From NCBI GenBank assembly GCA_003254905.1, contig QANU01074441.1, positions 1 to 64,000 on the forward strand: a DNA stretch of 64,000 nucleotides. The letters run 5' to 3'. Position 1 is the stretch's first letter. Every line of letters starts with the position of its first letter. Position numbers and translations under genes: made by a program. Shown here piece after piece: positions 24,936-37,100 of the stretch. Below the pieces are notes generated by a model that ran no database searches, was not told where the DNA came from, and saw nothing but the letters and a program-made list of their open reading frames with translations. This DNA comes from Nissolia schottii (Eukaryota; Streptophyta; Magnoliopsida; Fabales; Fabaceae).

Positions 24936-25215
24936 AAGGCCATAGAAACCTCAAGAGATATAAGACGGGCAACATGCAAAGAGTCACTTTCATACATTAT
25001 GCGACAGTAGTCCAAATCATAAACCAACTTAAAATCATAATGGATGACCACAATCTCAGTCTTGATAGAACCATGAAAATTAACAATCCACCTACTATCA
25101 TCCTTACGAATCACACCCTCAAAACTTGTCAGCCCTACTTACTAAGGGAATTATCATCGATGTTAACCTTGACAAAGCCTATATCTAACAAATTCCAACG
25201 AATCATTCTCAGGGC
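24936..25215 (-). pseudogene. RNase H-like (RVT_3 type) fragment, probably the 3' part of an L1-type LINE
   Basis: The minus strand encodes VKVNIDDNSLSK, then in another frame GVIRKDDSRWIVNFHGSI and MYESDSLHVARLI. These match the plant RNase H pattern VNTDGS...GGVIRD..W..GF...ESDS, which occurs at the end of L1-type LINEs and in some host genes. The frame changes between the first and second blocks and stops are present, so it is a remnant. It abuts the right end of the gypsy element. No partner was recognised at the left end of that element. Confidence 0.5.
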
Positions 25216-25402
25216 ATTGGTCATTGACGGGGACGTGATTGGATCCCAAACCCACGAATTGGCTAGAATACAAGTCTTGACATGGTGAATATTTCAAGTC
25301 TTATTGAATAATACTCTTATTCGGTTTTGTTTAGGTTAAGTGAATTTTTTACCAAAATAAAATGATTAAATTTAATTTTTTTTGGGGTGGTCGGATCACT
25401 TT

Positions 25403-25443
<41 letters not shown>

Positions 25444-26657
25444 TTATTGTTTATTATTATTCTACTCTTGTCCAATTAATAGTCCAACAATGTAATAAAA
25501 ATACAAAATAGTAATAATTTATTATTATTTAAACATGCTAAATATTATATTTAGCATAATTGACATAATTGATAAAAAAAGAATTTAATATTTTACAAAT
25601 ATGTGAATTTGATACATGTTATAAATGTGAGAGTTATTCTAATGCGTGATATGTAAGTATTTTTATAAATCTACTTGATAGAATGACATACGTCAAATTC
25701 ACCTAATATTTATTATTGTAATAAAGAACAATTTTTAGTAAGGATCTAATAATTTTTTTTATAGCATATGTGGAAAACGTCACCACAACAAAACATAAAA
25801 ATCGCTTTAAAATCATCTTAATTTTAAAAGAAATAAAAGAGACAATTATGTTTTTACTATTTATTTATGTGATTATTTAACGTCAATATGATCCTTAATC
25901 CTTTCATAACTAATAAGATGATAAACATAACCTATTACAATAAAAAAAAATTGAACATAACCTAATTTTTTTTCCTTTTCATTTTAAAGGAGAGAGAACA
26001 TTGGTCATAGAAATCATTACATCAATACAAGTTATGTGAAATGCGTGGAACGAAGAGGTCTATGACGTGTGAAGGAGGGTGGTTTCACCTGAATTATAGA
26101 ATAAATATTTTATATTATTTAATTAATTTATTTTTTTTATAATTTTTATGATAAAAATTTATTAAATTTTGTTATTATTTTATAATTTAATATGACATAC
26201 TAATAAATTATATAATTTAATTTATATTTATAAAAAAATGTATCATAAATTTAAATGATTTACAAATTTGACTAATGAAAAATTTATTACAATCATATAT
26301 AACATAAAATAAGATTTTTTCTTCAATATTCATCTAATTGTACAAGTATGGATACATTGTTAGCGTGTTATCAAATGTTTAGTTAACAAATTAAAAAAAT
26401 TAATTTTTTTAAAAATTAAAATAAAAATAATCTACAATGCGTAACAATTTAAGTCACAATATCGATGCTTTAAAAAATTTACCAAACGAATTCTCATAAA
26501 ATAATAATAAAATTTAATAATTTTTGATGTAAAATTTATTAAAAATTAATAAATTAAACATATATTTATCACCGTTAAGGATTCGATTCTAGAGCTCGAT
26601 ACAGTACCCACCCTCACTGACTGCAAGTGGGCATTGCGGAGCAGTTACTTACTGTGG
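25216..26657. other. AT-rich intergenic stretch before the pseudouridine synthase gene
   Basis: No gene could be supported. It contains a TAA/ATT array at 25403-25444 and long AT-only tracts up to about 26580. The last 70 bases are probably the leader of the downstream gene. Confidence 0.6.
25403..25444. repeat. (TAA)n-(TTA)n palindromic microsatellite
   Basis: AAT/ATA repeats switch midway to ATT repeats, so the two halves are reverse complements and could fold into a hairpin or cruciform. Probably simple slippage growth. Confidence 0.9.
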
Positions 26658-29600
26658 ATGACTAGCACTACTAGTTTTACCAAACGCAGATTCATCACTT
26701 TCCCCATACTTTTGGTTGTAGACCCCTTTCGGCGATTTCCAACGACCGCCACACGCTGCCCTAACAGCAACGGCTTCCATCAAAATCACTCACAGCTGCT
26801 ACTCTTTTCCTCCATGGATAACCAGCACCAAACAGAGGTTGAAGGTCACGTACACTACAACCATACACATCCCTCCAAATACCCTAGATGGACTGCTAGG
26901 TCAACATTTCAATTTCAATTACAATTGCAAAATTACAAACATATGCTCATTATTTCATAATACTTGTTTGTTATTGTTGATATTTGTCTAAGGTTTTAGT
27001 TGATTTTGTCAGGGAGAGCTTCCAATTTATGTATGCAAGGCCTTGGCATCAAGTCAATGATTTTTATTCCAGTATTGTCCGTGGCGACCAGTCATTGCCA
27101 CTTCTTTTTGGAGCTGAGGTGCACCATCATTACTTTATCTTTGACCTTCATTTTAATTTGTTTCTGCCTTTTAACATTTGACTCCAATTCTTCTGATGTT
27201 TAGTATAGGTTTTATTTTCTAAGATATATGATTTGTGAAATTAGTGACAAAACTTTGTCATAAACAATAATCCCTCGAGGCTTGATAACTTCTTACACTA
27301 TGTGCTCGAGAATTATGAACGACAAGGTGTATATCTTCATATATTTTGTATGTTTATCATTCTTAATTCATGGCCTTCTAACAGACAGTTCTTGATCATA
27401 ATAATACCGGTATTCCAGCACCCTGATAAATCTGCGTTGGAAAGCGCTTCATCTGAAGATCGCCAAGGGAGGTGGGCAAGAGTAACATTTAAAATTGTTC
27501 TTTCATATCACGGGGCTTCTTTTGATGGGTGGCAAAAGCAGCCGGGCTTAGAGACTGTGCAAAGGCAAGTTCTTCTTCTCACAACATCTGCAGTCTTGTC
27601 TTGTGGATCTTAGGAAGCAACGGCTATTTGTTAAGGACTTTAACTAATAGGCATCTCACCAATAGTTATTACAGAATGAATAAACTATCGCATTGGGGTT
27701 TTGCTCACATTACACGCCTATACAAATTAGATTTCACTTTTATGCCTTCTTATGATGTATATGACAAATCCATGACCTGTCTCAGTTTTCCTTTAATTTG
27801 CATATAACTGTATTTGACAAAACTGTGATCCAATATTTAGATGGTACAACTTTTTTTCTGTGTCGCTCGCTGTGCCACTTCATGTCCCCTCTGCTGGATT
27901 CAAGTGTTGTGTGTGTGTTTTTATTTATTTTACATGAATTGTAAACAAAACCAGTAAGTATTTTTAACTGAGTTATCTCTATAGTTTTATTGGATAACTC
28001 ATTCTGCTTCATGCTATTGCACTCATTTCTTGATGCAGCACAGTAGAAGGGTCACTTGGTGAATTTGTTGATGAAAAGAAAACCCAACTGCTCAAGGACA
28101 AAGGGTTGCCTATTGAAGGCTGTGCTGTTGTTGCTGGTCGTACAGACAAAGGAGTGACAGCCCTTCAACAAGTTTGCTCTTTCTGTAAGTCATTTCTCAT
28201 TGTAGGAAAGAGCTCCATTTATGTGAGTTATATTCTTCATCATAGTAAATTGCTGGTATGCCTCAAAAGGAAAGTAAATGTTCAGAAGATACATAATTAA
28301 CTCCTCTCTTGCTTTTTTATTGGACATGCACATGAGTGGGTTGGGGAGAGGTAGGATACCTTTAGCATTCTTTGGATTTGTCAAGCCTGTTTCCCCCTGA
28401 TGTAGGGTTCATTATCTGCAGATACTTGGAGGAAAGATGTAAAACCTAGAGATATTGAGGCTGCAATCAATAGTGTAGCACCAGGAAAACTGAGGGTCAT
28501 ATCAGTTTCTGAGGTAGTATTCTTTTTAATCTGCAATGTGAAGCTAATTTTTTATAGAACTATCAATTACTTCAAATCCAAAAAAGAAAAAATAGAAATA
28601 TGATTTGCAGGTTGAATTCTTTGTTATTCACGGAACAGTTAATTTGGCATCAATAATGCATGAGACTTATTGTAGGTATCACGTGTATTTCATCCTAATT
28701 TCTCTGCCAAATGGAGGCGTTACCTTTATATATTCCCTCTCACTGATGGAGAGTACAGGGACCAAAGCGGTGGAAATGGAGAGTTATGCAACAATTTTAG
28801 ATGTAATGGTATTCATGATTCTACCAACGGGGATGAGTTAGAAAGTGAACATAAATCTTATGTGTTTAGTGTAAGAAAGGTAAACCAGCTTTTGCGAAAA
28901 TTAGAAGGAAAATTGTTATCCTACAAGATGTTTGCCCGTGATACAAAAGCTTCAAGAAATGAGTAAGAACTTGATACTTCTATTTCTATTCAATACGAAT
29001 AGCTAGATACCAAATTCAGCATTTTAGTTCAATGAATCAGATTTAAGTGGGACTTTGTTGTTTGTGAGCACTCAAGGAATAGCTGACCCGCCAGCATATT
29101 TCCTTGGTGCTGACTAGACTTTTCATAAGGGTAACTTTATTCACTGAATTCACTGTGAACTGTTATTCTGTTTCAGGGGTCCACCAACTGAGTGTTTTGT
29201 TTACCATGCTCGAGCTATGGAAACAAGATTGCCTATAACTGTAAGCTATCTATTTTGGTTTCCCATAATTGCTAGTTTCTTGTTGGGTTTTTTACTTTTA
29301 TAAATTATTTGAATATGAATTTCCATTTTTTGTAAGTCATGTTTATATTTTGCATCTTTTAAAATATTTCGAGTCTTCCTTGTCGTTCCTGGTTCCTACT
29401 GAAATCTGGAATTTGATCACCTCTAGCTATGCTTTAACTCAGACTCCAGTTTTACTGAGTACTTGCGTTATTGTTGTTGAGAGACAAACTATATTTATGT
29501 TTGATTTTGCTTGACATTTCTAGGATCATGGAGAAGAAACAAGGGTTATGTGTGTTGAGCTGGTAGCCAATCGCTTTTTACGTAAGGTAACTGCTGTTGC

Positions 29601-30288
29601 ATGTTCTTTCTTTCCTTAGAGTAAAAGTATACATGGAAGGTTTTGGCTTCTCTAGTACGGAACTACCACTTAATTACAGATAAGGAAATTAGCTGATGTA
29701 AACATGTAAGCATCGTATGTTTTACTGCAAGCTTAGTGTATTGGGGTAAGACCTTCTGTTAATATAACTATTAACAAGGTGATGCTTCGCAACAAATGAA
29801 TCAATTTATAGGACATATAACCCTTACATTGTTATTAATATTTTTATTCTTCACTGTTGCTGAGAATGATTCTATAGCTTATGAAACCCAAAGTCTTGTG
29901 TCTGATAGTGCTTTTGTCCCCCTTAATATTTGCAAAGTACAATTCTCTTATGTTTTCTTATGAAAATCCTAGTTCTAGTTTCTAGCAATAAATTAATTGG
30001 CCTGCTAGATTTCGACTAAAACTCATTGCTCCTGATGGCATATTTTTCCACTCTAATGACTTAGATTGGGCTAATCATATATTCATATTTTTGTAGATGG
30101 TTCGAGTCCTTGTGGCAACCTCAATTAGAGAAGCTGCTGTTGGTGCTGAAGATGATGCCTTGCTAAAGCTCATGGATGCCACATGTAGGCGTGCCACTGC
30201 TCCTCCAGCGCCACCTGATGGACTAAGTCTAGTTGATGTTGGGTATAAAGAATTTGACCTCGAAAAATGCTTCATCCAGAAAGAGTAA
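26658..30288 (+). CDS. tRNA pseudouridine synthase, TruA family
   Basis: Nine exons join in phase: 26658-26899, 27013-27118, 27419-27564, 28039-28184, 28422-28513, 28676-28962, 29177-29240, 29524-29586 and 30097-30288, giving 445 residues. TruA-family enzymes isomerise uridine to pseudouridine in tRNA. The catalytic motif GRTDKGV is present with Asp near residue 201, along with YHGASFDGWQKQPG, WRRYLYIFP and CVELVANRFLRKMVRVL, all standard TruA blocks. The first ATG gives a basic, Ser/Thr-rich N-terminus that could be an organelle transit peptide; a second ATG at 26814 (residue 53) would remove it. Intron 3 uses a GC donor (AAAG/GCAAGT). The closest remembered relative is Arabidopsis At5g35400. 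The PRK-type kinase gene follows 0.9 kb downstream on the same strand. Confidence 0.9.
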
Positions 30289-31163
30289 AAGCTTTGTTTA
30301 GAAGCCCTGGAAATATTCAATGTATGGAAACAAACTAGCCTATGTCTAGCTTCTTAACCAAATGTAGCCACATTTATAGATTTTAATCGTGGGCTGAAAT
30401 TTTGTCCAATATTTTTCGTGATCTTCCTTATTGTCATTTTGTGAGTCCAGCAGTGATGTTGCATTGGATTACTAAAACCGTGGAGTCAATTTTTTCAGCT
30501 TGAAAGCTGAAATTGTAGAGTAAACCACTTCCCTCTATAAATCTACCCAGTTTCATTTTTGCCCTTTATTTTCTAATATTCTTTTCCGCCTAAGAGTTGA
30601 AGTAGTTTGGTAGTATCATTGTTTGGTTAGTACTGAGGGATGACAGGGTGCCAAGTCAGGTAAACATTTCTGGATTTTTGTACCTTATACAGTTGAACAA
30701 ACATTTTATAGTTATGGCTTGATGACGTAGAGTTGGATGTTGCTGGCCAACATTCTTTGGTCAAGGTAGAGTCAGAAGAAGAACAAGCCTTAAAAATAGG
30801 CATCCAAAAAGGTGCTCTAATTTTTGCAATTTCAAAGGCTGGCCGTGTATTTCTCCCTTTTGAGAAGACTGAAAAACAAGAAACAAACGACTTCGTCAAC
30901 CCTTGCAACCTCACTCTCTAATTATTCCCTCCAAATTAAACAAGCTTCTCTGTCTTCTATTCTTGGCTCCCTCTGCCCCCGCTATCACTTTCTCTCTCTT
31001 TCTCTCACCCTTCAATGCCCTCAAAACTTCTCAACCCCCCAAGCCTCCCTCCTTCTCCTCCTTCTTCACCCCCAAGTAAGCTCTTTTTCTCCCCATTGTG
31101 AAGCAGTCCCTTCTTGAGGGCGCGCACGCCGCCCCCAGCGCGTGCCTACCCTTCTCCTCCACC
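30289..31163. other. Spacer between pseudouridine synthase and PRK-type kinase genes, with an unrecognised open frame
   Basis: After the 3' untranslated end of the upstream gene, a plus-strand frame at about 30733-30921 encodes QALKIGIQKGALIFAISKAG and RVFLPFEKTEKQ with codon-like composition and a possible acceptor just upstream. I do not recognise it; it may be an exon relic. From about 30900 the sequence is C/T-rich and is probably the promoter and leader of the kinase gene. Confidence 0.35.
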
Positions 31164-34100
31164 ATGGCATCATCATCATCCAGGCCCTGGTGTAGCACAA
31201 CCACATTGCTGATCTTGCTCTTATTACTATGTGTTGTTGCCTCTCATGGGGCAAGAGACACAGAACTGCTACTCAATTTCAAGGGGAAACTTCAGAACAC
31301 CAATGCATTGTCCTCATGGAACAACTCAACCACTCCGTGTTCCAACCTCAAAAAATCGAAGTGGAAAGGCATTACGTGCTATGATGGGAAGGTATGGGGG
31401 TTGACGCTGGAGAACATGGGCCTCAAGGGTGAAATTGATGTGGACTCCCTCAAGGGGTTGCCATATCTCAGAATCATAAGCCTCAGGAACAATGAATTTG
31501 AAGGCGGGTTGCCCAAGTTCGGGATGCTTCTTGGTTTGAAAGGCCTCTTCCTTTCCAATAACAAGTTCTCTGGGGAGATTCCTGATAATGCCTTTGAAGC
31601 CATGCAGTGGCTGAAGAAGGTTTATTTGGATAACAACAAGTTTCAGGGCCCTATTCCAGGTTCTCTGGCGATGCTGCCGAAGCTCATCGAGTTGCGGTTG
31701 AATGAGAACCAATTCAGTGGAGAAATTCCCTTTTTTCGGCAGGGCAACATACACAGTTTTGACTTTTCAAACAATAAGTTGCAGGGCCAAATTCCAGTCA
31801 CCCTGAGCAAGACGGGGGCCGGTTTCTTTAAAGGTGAGCAACACATTTCTGTTCTCCTTATCCAATTGATATATTGTATGTTATATAAATATATTATATG
31901 CATACACACATAAAATATGAGAAAAATGATAGGCTGCGAGAGTTTTTGGTTAGAAATTAAGTGACAGAATGATGTGACATGACATGATTGGTAACCTTTG
32001 AACGACTAAATGAGTTGTCTTATTGCTATATTTAACCTAATTGCCAGCATATATTCCATCAAAAATCTTGATTACAACATTCTGGCTGTGTAGCAATTTC
32101 TGTTATGGTTATTCTTATGATGAAGGTTACCAACATTTTCCATATGTTGAAACTCTAGTATCTATATCTAAACTAGTGTTATGATTGATGAGCAGGTAAT
32201 GAAGGGTTATGTGGAGCCCCGTTGGCTGAATGCCCTAAGAAGATCTCAGTTGCGAGCATTGTAGTGGTTTCGGTAGTTGTAAGCTTGGCACTGATAGTGA
32301 TCTTAGCAGTTGCATTCATCCTCCACCGAAGGAGGAGCCAGAGAGATCTGGCGAACACGATGGAGGATCCGGCTTCTTCGTCGAGCCTCCACAGTTTGAA
32401 AGGGCACGTGAAGGACTTAGGGAGCGAGAGCAAGAGGTCAACGAGGTCGCAGAGCTCGACCCACAGCCGGAGAGGTGATCACATGAAGTTGTCATTCATA
32501 AGGGATGACAGGGAGAGGTTTGATCTGCAGGATTTATTGAAGGCCTCTGCTGAGATATTGGGAAGTGGTTGCTTCAGCTCTTCTTACAAGGCTTCTGTGT
32601 CTCATGGAAACACAATTGTGGTGAAGCGGTTTAAGCAGATGAACAATGTGGGGAAGGAGGAGTTTCAGGAGCACATGAGGAGGGTTGGGAGGTTGAATAA
32701 CCCTAATCTGCACCCTCTTGTGGCTTACTATTATAGGAAGGAGGAGAAGCTTTTGGTCACTGACTATGTTAAGAATGGCAGCTTGGCTGTTCGCCTTCAT
32801 GGTATGTGTTATGTCATGCATCAACTAGCACTATACATTGTTTTCTTTATGCATTATCTTAACACTAATCACCACATATTATATAGTTTTGTTATTTGTA
32901 ATTACCTAATTAGTGTCTCTACCGACTCTGGGACTGCGTATAAATAGTGAGGATTTCATGTTGATAAGTTGAGAATCTTGGGAATTGAATTTGACAACAT
33001 TATCAATTATAATGCTAGTCTACCCGATTCCACACTCGTCGGCACGAAATCCTCACTATTTCATCACTATATAATATGCCGATAACCAAATGGTGGTGTT
33101 CATCAATTTCTTTCCTAGAATATAGTATGATATAAGCTAAAAACTTATGAGCAGAGACACAAAGTGAGCATGGGTGAACTCACAAACTAATGGTTGTTCC
33201 TACACTTCGTTAAGAGGAGTCATAATCTAACTCTAATCTTTCCTCTGCCTTAAAAGACACAATGGACAGTAAGAGTGCACAAAAAGACAGAGACAATACA
33301 TATTTGGTAGTAGTCCGAAGTGTGAAGACTTTGTATCTTTCTCTCCGTGTAATGTCCACTCTTGATGTTCAATCTACAAATAACATTACTCATTTTATTG
33401 AAAAAGTTGAATGCAAATACAGAAAAAAAATTTTAATTAGTATTTCACTAATGGAACTCCATTCACTTCTTAAATAGCATTGTGTGTGTGTTATCCATTG
33501 ATATCTTTGCTTATGATAAATGGCTTCTTCTTGTTTCAGGACACCAAGCTCTGGGGGAGCCAAGTCTTGACTGGCCAACCAGGTTGAAGATAGTGAAAGG
33601 CATAGCAAAAGGCCTTGAGTATCTATACAAGGACATGCCAAGCCTAATAGCACCCCATGGAAACCTCAAATCCTCCAATGTCCTCCTCAGCGAAACATTC
33701 GAGCCCCTCCTATGTGACTATGGCCTGGTCCCAGTGATAAACCAGGACCTAGCCCAAGACATCATGGTCATCTACAAGTCCCCTGAGTACTTGCATCATG
33801 GGAGGACCACGAAGAAGTCCGATGTTTGGTGCCTTGGAATCCTCATCATTGAGATCATAACCGGCAAGTTCCCTGCAAACTTTTTGCAACAAGGGAAAGG
33901 AAGTGAGGTTAGTTTGGCAAATTGGGTCCTCTCTGTTGTCCCAGAAGATTGGACAAGAGAGGTGTTTGATAAGGAGATGGGGGAGACCAAGAACAGTGAG
34001 GGAGAGATGGTGAAGCTGTTGAGGATTGCATTGGGATGTTGTGAAGGGGATGTGGAAAGGAGGTGGGATTTGAAAGAAGCAGTGGAGAAGATCCAAGAGA

Positions 34101-34195
34101 TAAAGGAGAAGGACCAAGATGATGAGTTCTTCTCCTCTGCTGCTAGTGAAGCAGATGTAAGGTCTTCAAGGGGATTGTCTAGTGATTTCACATAA
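31164..34195 (+). CDS. LRR receptor-like kinase, pollen receptor-like kinase (PRK) family, predicted pseudokinase
   Basis: Three exons, 31164-31833, 32196-32801 and 33540-34195, give 643 residues. The start ATG has a good context (ACCATGG) and opens a signal peptide with a Leu-rich core (TLLILLLLLCVV). An LRR N-terminal segment and about five short LRRs follow, with LSNNKFSGEIP and LDNNKFQGPIPG. A Cys pair, GLCGAPLAECP, precedes a membrane helix at about 240-262 and a basic stop-transfer HRRR. The cytoplasmic domain has a Lys in VVKRF but a weak glycine loop (GSGCFSSSYK), HGNLKSSN in place of HRDLKxxN (Asn467 for the catalytic Asp) and DYG for DFG (485-487). Such changes are normal in PRK proteins, which sense peptides in pollen tubes with RopGEF partners. 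Arabidopsis PRK1 (At5g35390) is the likely counterpart. Confidence 0.9.
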
Positions 34196-37100
34196 GAATT
34201 TGGGTTTGGAAAAATTTGAGTATTCGAGACTACCCTTTAAAAAGGTGGTTTTTTTATACTTGGATTTTTACTATCAACATTGTTGTTGGTTTTGCCTTGG
34301 GACATTATTTCCATTTTTTTTCCTTCTTCATGATGTAACCATGGTGCAAGAAATTAAACACAAAAATAGTGAGGGTAAAAGGGTATGTACATGGGTTATG
34401 AGGTTAAAAAACTAAATCAACAAAGGCTTGTCTTATATTTATTCATTCTTTTTATCAACAATTTTACTTTTTTATATTTTGATAGCGATTTCTCTCTCAA
34501 TCACGACTTAGGTTTATATTTAAAATTAAATTAACAAAGGCTTAGAAATGATATTTGTACATATTTTTATGGTCATAGTTAAACACATTTGTACTTTTAA
34601 CTATAAGTTAAAGGATAAAATATTGACGTGGTTTTAATTTTTAATTTACGCATGTCACATACTATAAATGCATAACTCTTTATTCTTTCCTTGCGTTTCT
34701 TATATCCAAAATGTCTAAAATCCGCATGCCATTCCAAATTCCAAATCATGGAAAAATGAACAATTTGATCATAACTGAAAATAAACAAGAAAAATAGCGT
34801 ATCACAGTGCTTAAGAAGTGAGGAGGACAAAACAAAACAAATTCTTAAAAACAGTAATCCGACCACTTTTGCTTAGTGTCTTGGACTGTGTAAAATTTAT
34901 TTATCACAACACACCAGTTTGTATAGAACAAGACCAAACTTATAATTTCAAGATTAGGAAGGGTGGAGGGAGTTGGTCTACAAGTTTAACTTGGTTTGTA
35001 CAGTAAGCACTTGCAACAAAACAAGACATTATTTCTTTGACCGTAACTTATAGAACTTGAGGGGACAGAAAGTGGACGAATAGAAATCTCCGTCGAGAAA
35101 TAATTTTCTGACAGAGGGATTAGACATCTCTCTCATCTCCATTCCCATGTTATTTTATGGGTTTGGTTTTTAGGCTGGTTATCTAATTAAATCTAGTCAG
35201 TAAAATATATTAGATTATCATGATGCACATAATTACTAAAAAGAAAAATATACATATAAAAATATTTAATTGAATGATAGTGTCAATTTTTTTTACACTA
35301 TTAATATGTAAAAATTAAACACTTATTTTAATTAAATAAAAATTCATTAGACTTTGATAATTATTGACTTAACAGGAGATGAGCAAGAAATGAGTGGTAA
35401 ATGTTATTTTTTCCCCTCATTATGTTTCATTCCATTGAACAACTCAAACCAAAGAGAGTGTTACATCAATGAAACTACCAAAATTCACCAAGACTCAAAC
35501 ATCGCTCAGCAACCATAGGAGCCTCGTTAAAATCCCCTAAAAATATTTAATGGGGTAAATCCCTGATTTTTTGAGGAGAAAAGATTACTCATAAACAATT
35601 TAAAGAAAACACAAAACAAAAAGTTACTACATAACATTCATACATTGCAAATTCTATTACAAGACTTAAACATTATGTTCTAATCTATAACTACATAAGG
35701 GGCAAGGATCCTCTAAATCCTACGTAGAGTATCCTCTAAATCGGGAATAATGTTATTTAAATAACAAAATTGGACAACAATACATAATTTTATCTTTTGA
35801 GTGGTAGACTTATTAACATCAATGCATGGAAAAAGTATTAATAAGAAAAATTAAATTCACCAAAAAAATAAAATTGTATAAAACATTATGAAATTAACGG
35901 AAAAGGCTTATATGCACCTTATAAGTATGGTTTTCGTGCACCTTGTATATTAAGGTGATCCATTTTCATTTAGCCACATTTTTAAAATGTGGTTAAATAT
36001 ATCTGGCTATACACATTTTCAATTTTATCCCTTTCAAATAGCTATCTCAACTCTGTTAGGTCAGGCGGTCTGTCAAGGCCTGACCTGTTTAACAAAAAGG
36101 TCAGACTCAGGCTATTACGAATGCTTGTTTATACCTGTTTAACAAAACGATCAAGCCCAGACTATTACGAAGACCTGTTTATAAATATGTTCATATAGAT
36201 TTACTAAAAAAATAAACTTACATTACCTTCATTAAAAGGTGAGCTAGAGACATTCACCATACCAAGGCAATGCCTTAACTACTAGACTAACATCACTTTT
36301 TGTAACATTTTATGCAATCATATTTATTAATATAATTTTATTATTTTAATTTTTCTTTTTGAACAAACCCTAAATTAAACTCATAGGTTATGAGTTTTGA
36401 TTTTCATGGACTTTGGAACCATTTGGTTTAGGAATCAAATCAATCAATTCTTATTTTAACTTTCCATAAAATTCATTTGTCAATTCATATTCTCATGACT
36501 TCCCAATTAAATAATTTTTCATTGGATTCCCAAATTTTGGAAATGAATCCTATCAATTAGATTTTTTTTGTTAAGTATGATCTTTAACCATTAATTCTTT
36601 GTTGTTTATGTCATGTATGGAGCATACCTCATTAATTAATGGTAAGAGATCACATTTGACAATATATGACTAGAAATCTAATTGAGAGGTTCTATTTCAA
36701 ATTTTAGTGACATTAATTGTGTTCCCAATTATGTATTGTGTGTTGAGAATAACTCTTGTTTAGTTGGTATTTAGATATTATTGGTCTTGTATGTTTCGGA
36801 CATAGATCTTGTAAGGTATTTGGATATTATTGGTCCTACATGTTTCGGGCTTAGATTCGGAAAGATGATTTATTATTGTTATTGAATGTTGTTTTATTAA
36901 GTGTGTAACAGGCTACAGTAACAAGTCGCAGTAACAGGCCAGACAACATATTTTTTTATAATAAAAAATGTGCACAGGTAGGCCTATCAAGCTTCAGGCC
37001 AAGCTAAAAAAATAGCCTGTGACAATTAACAGGCCAGACTCAGGTCAAAAACTAACGAGAAAAGCCTGACCTGTTAAGGGCCTAGCCTAGCCTGGCCTAT

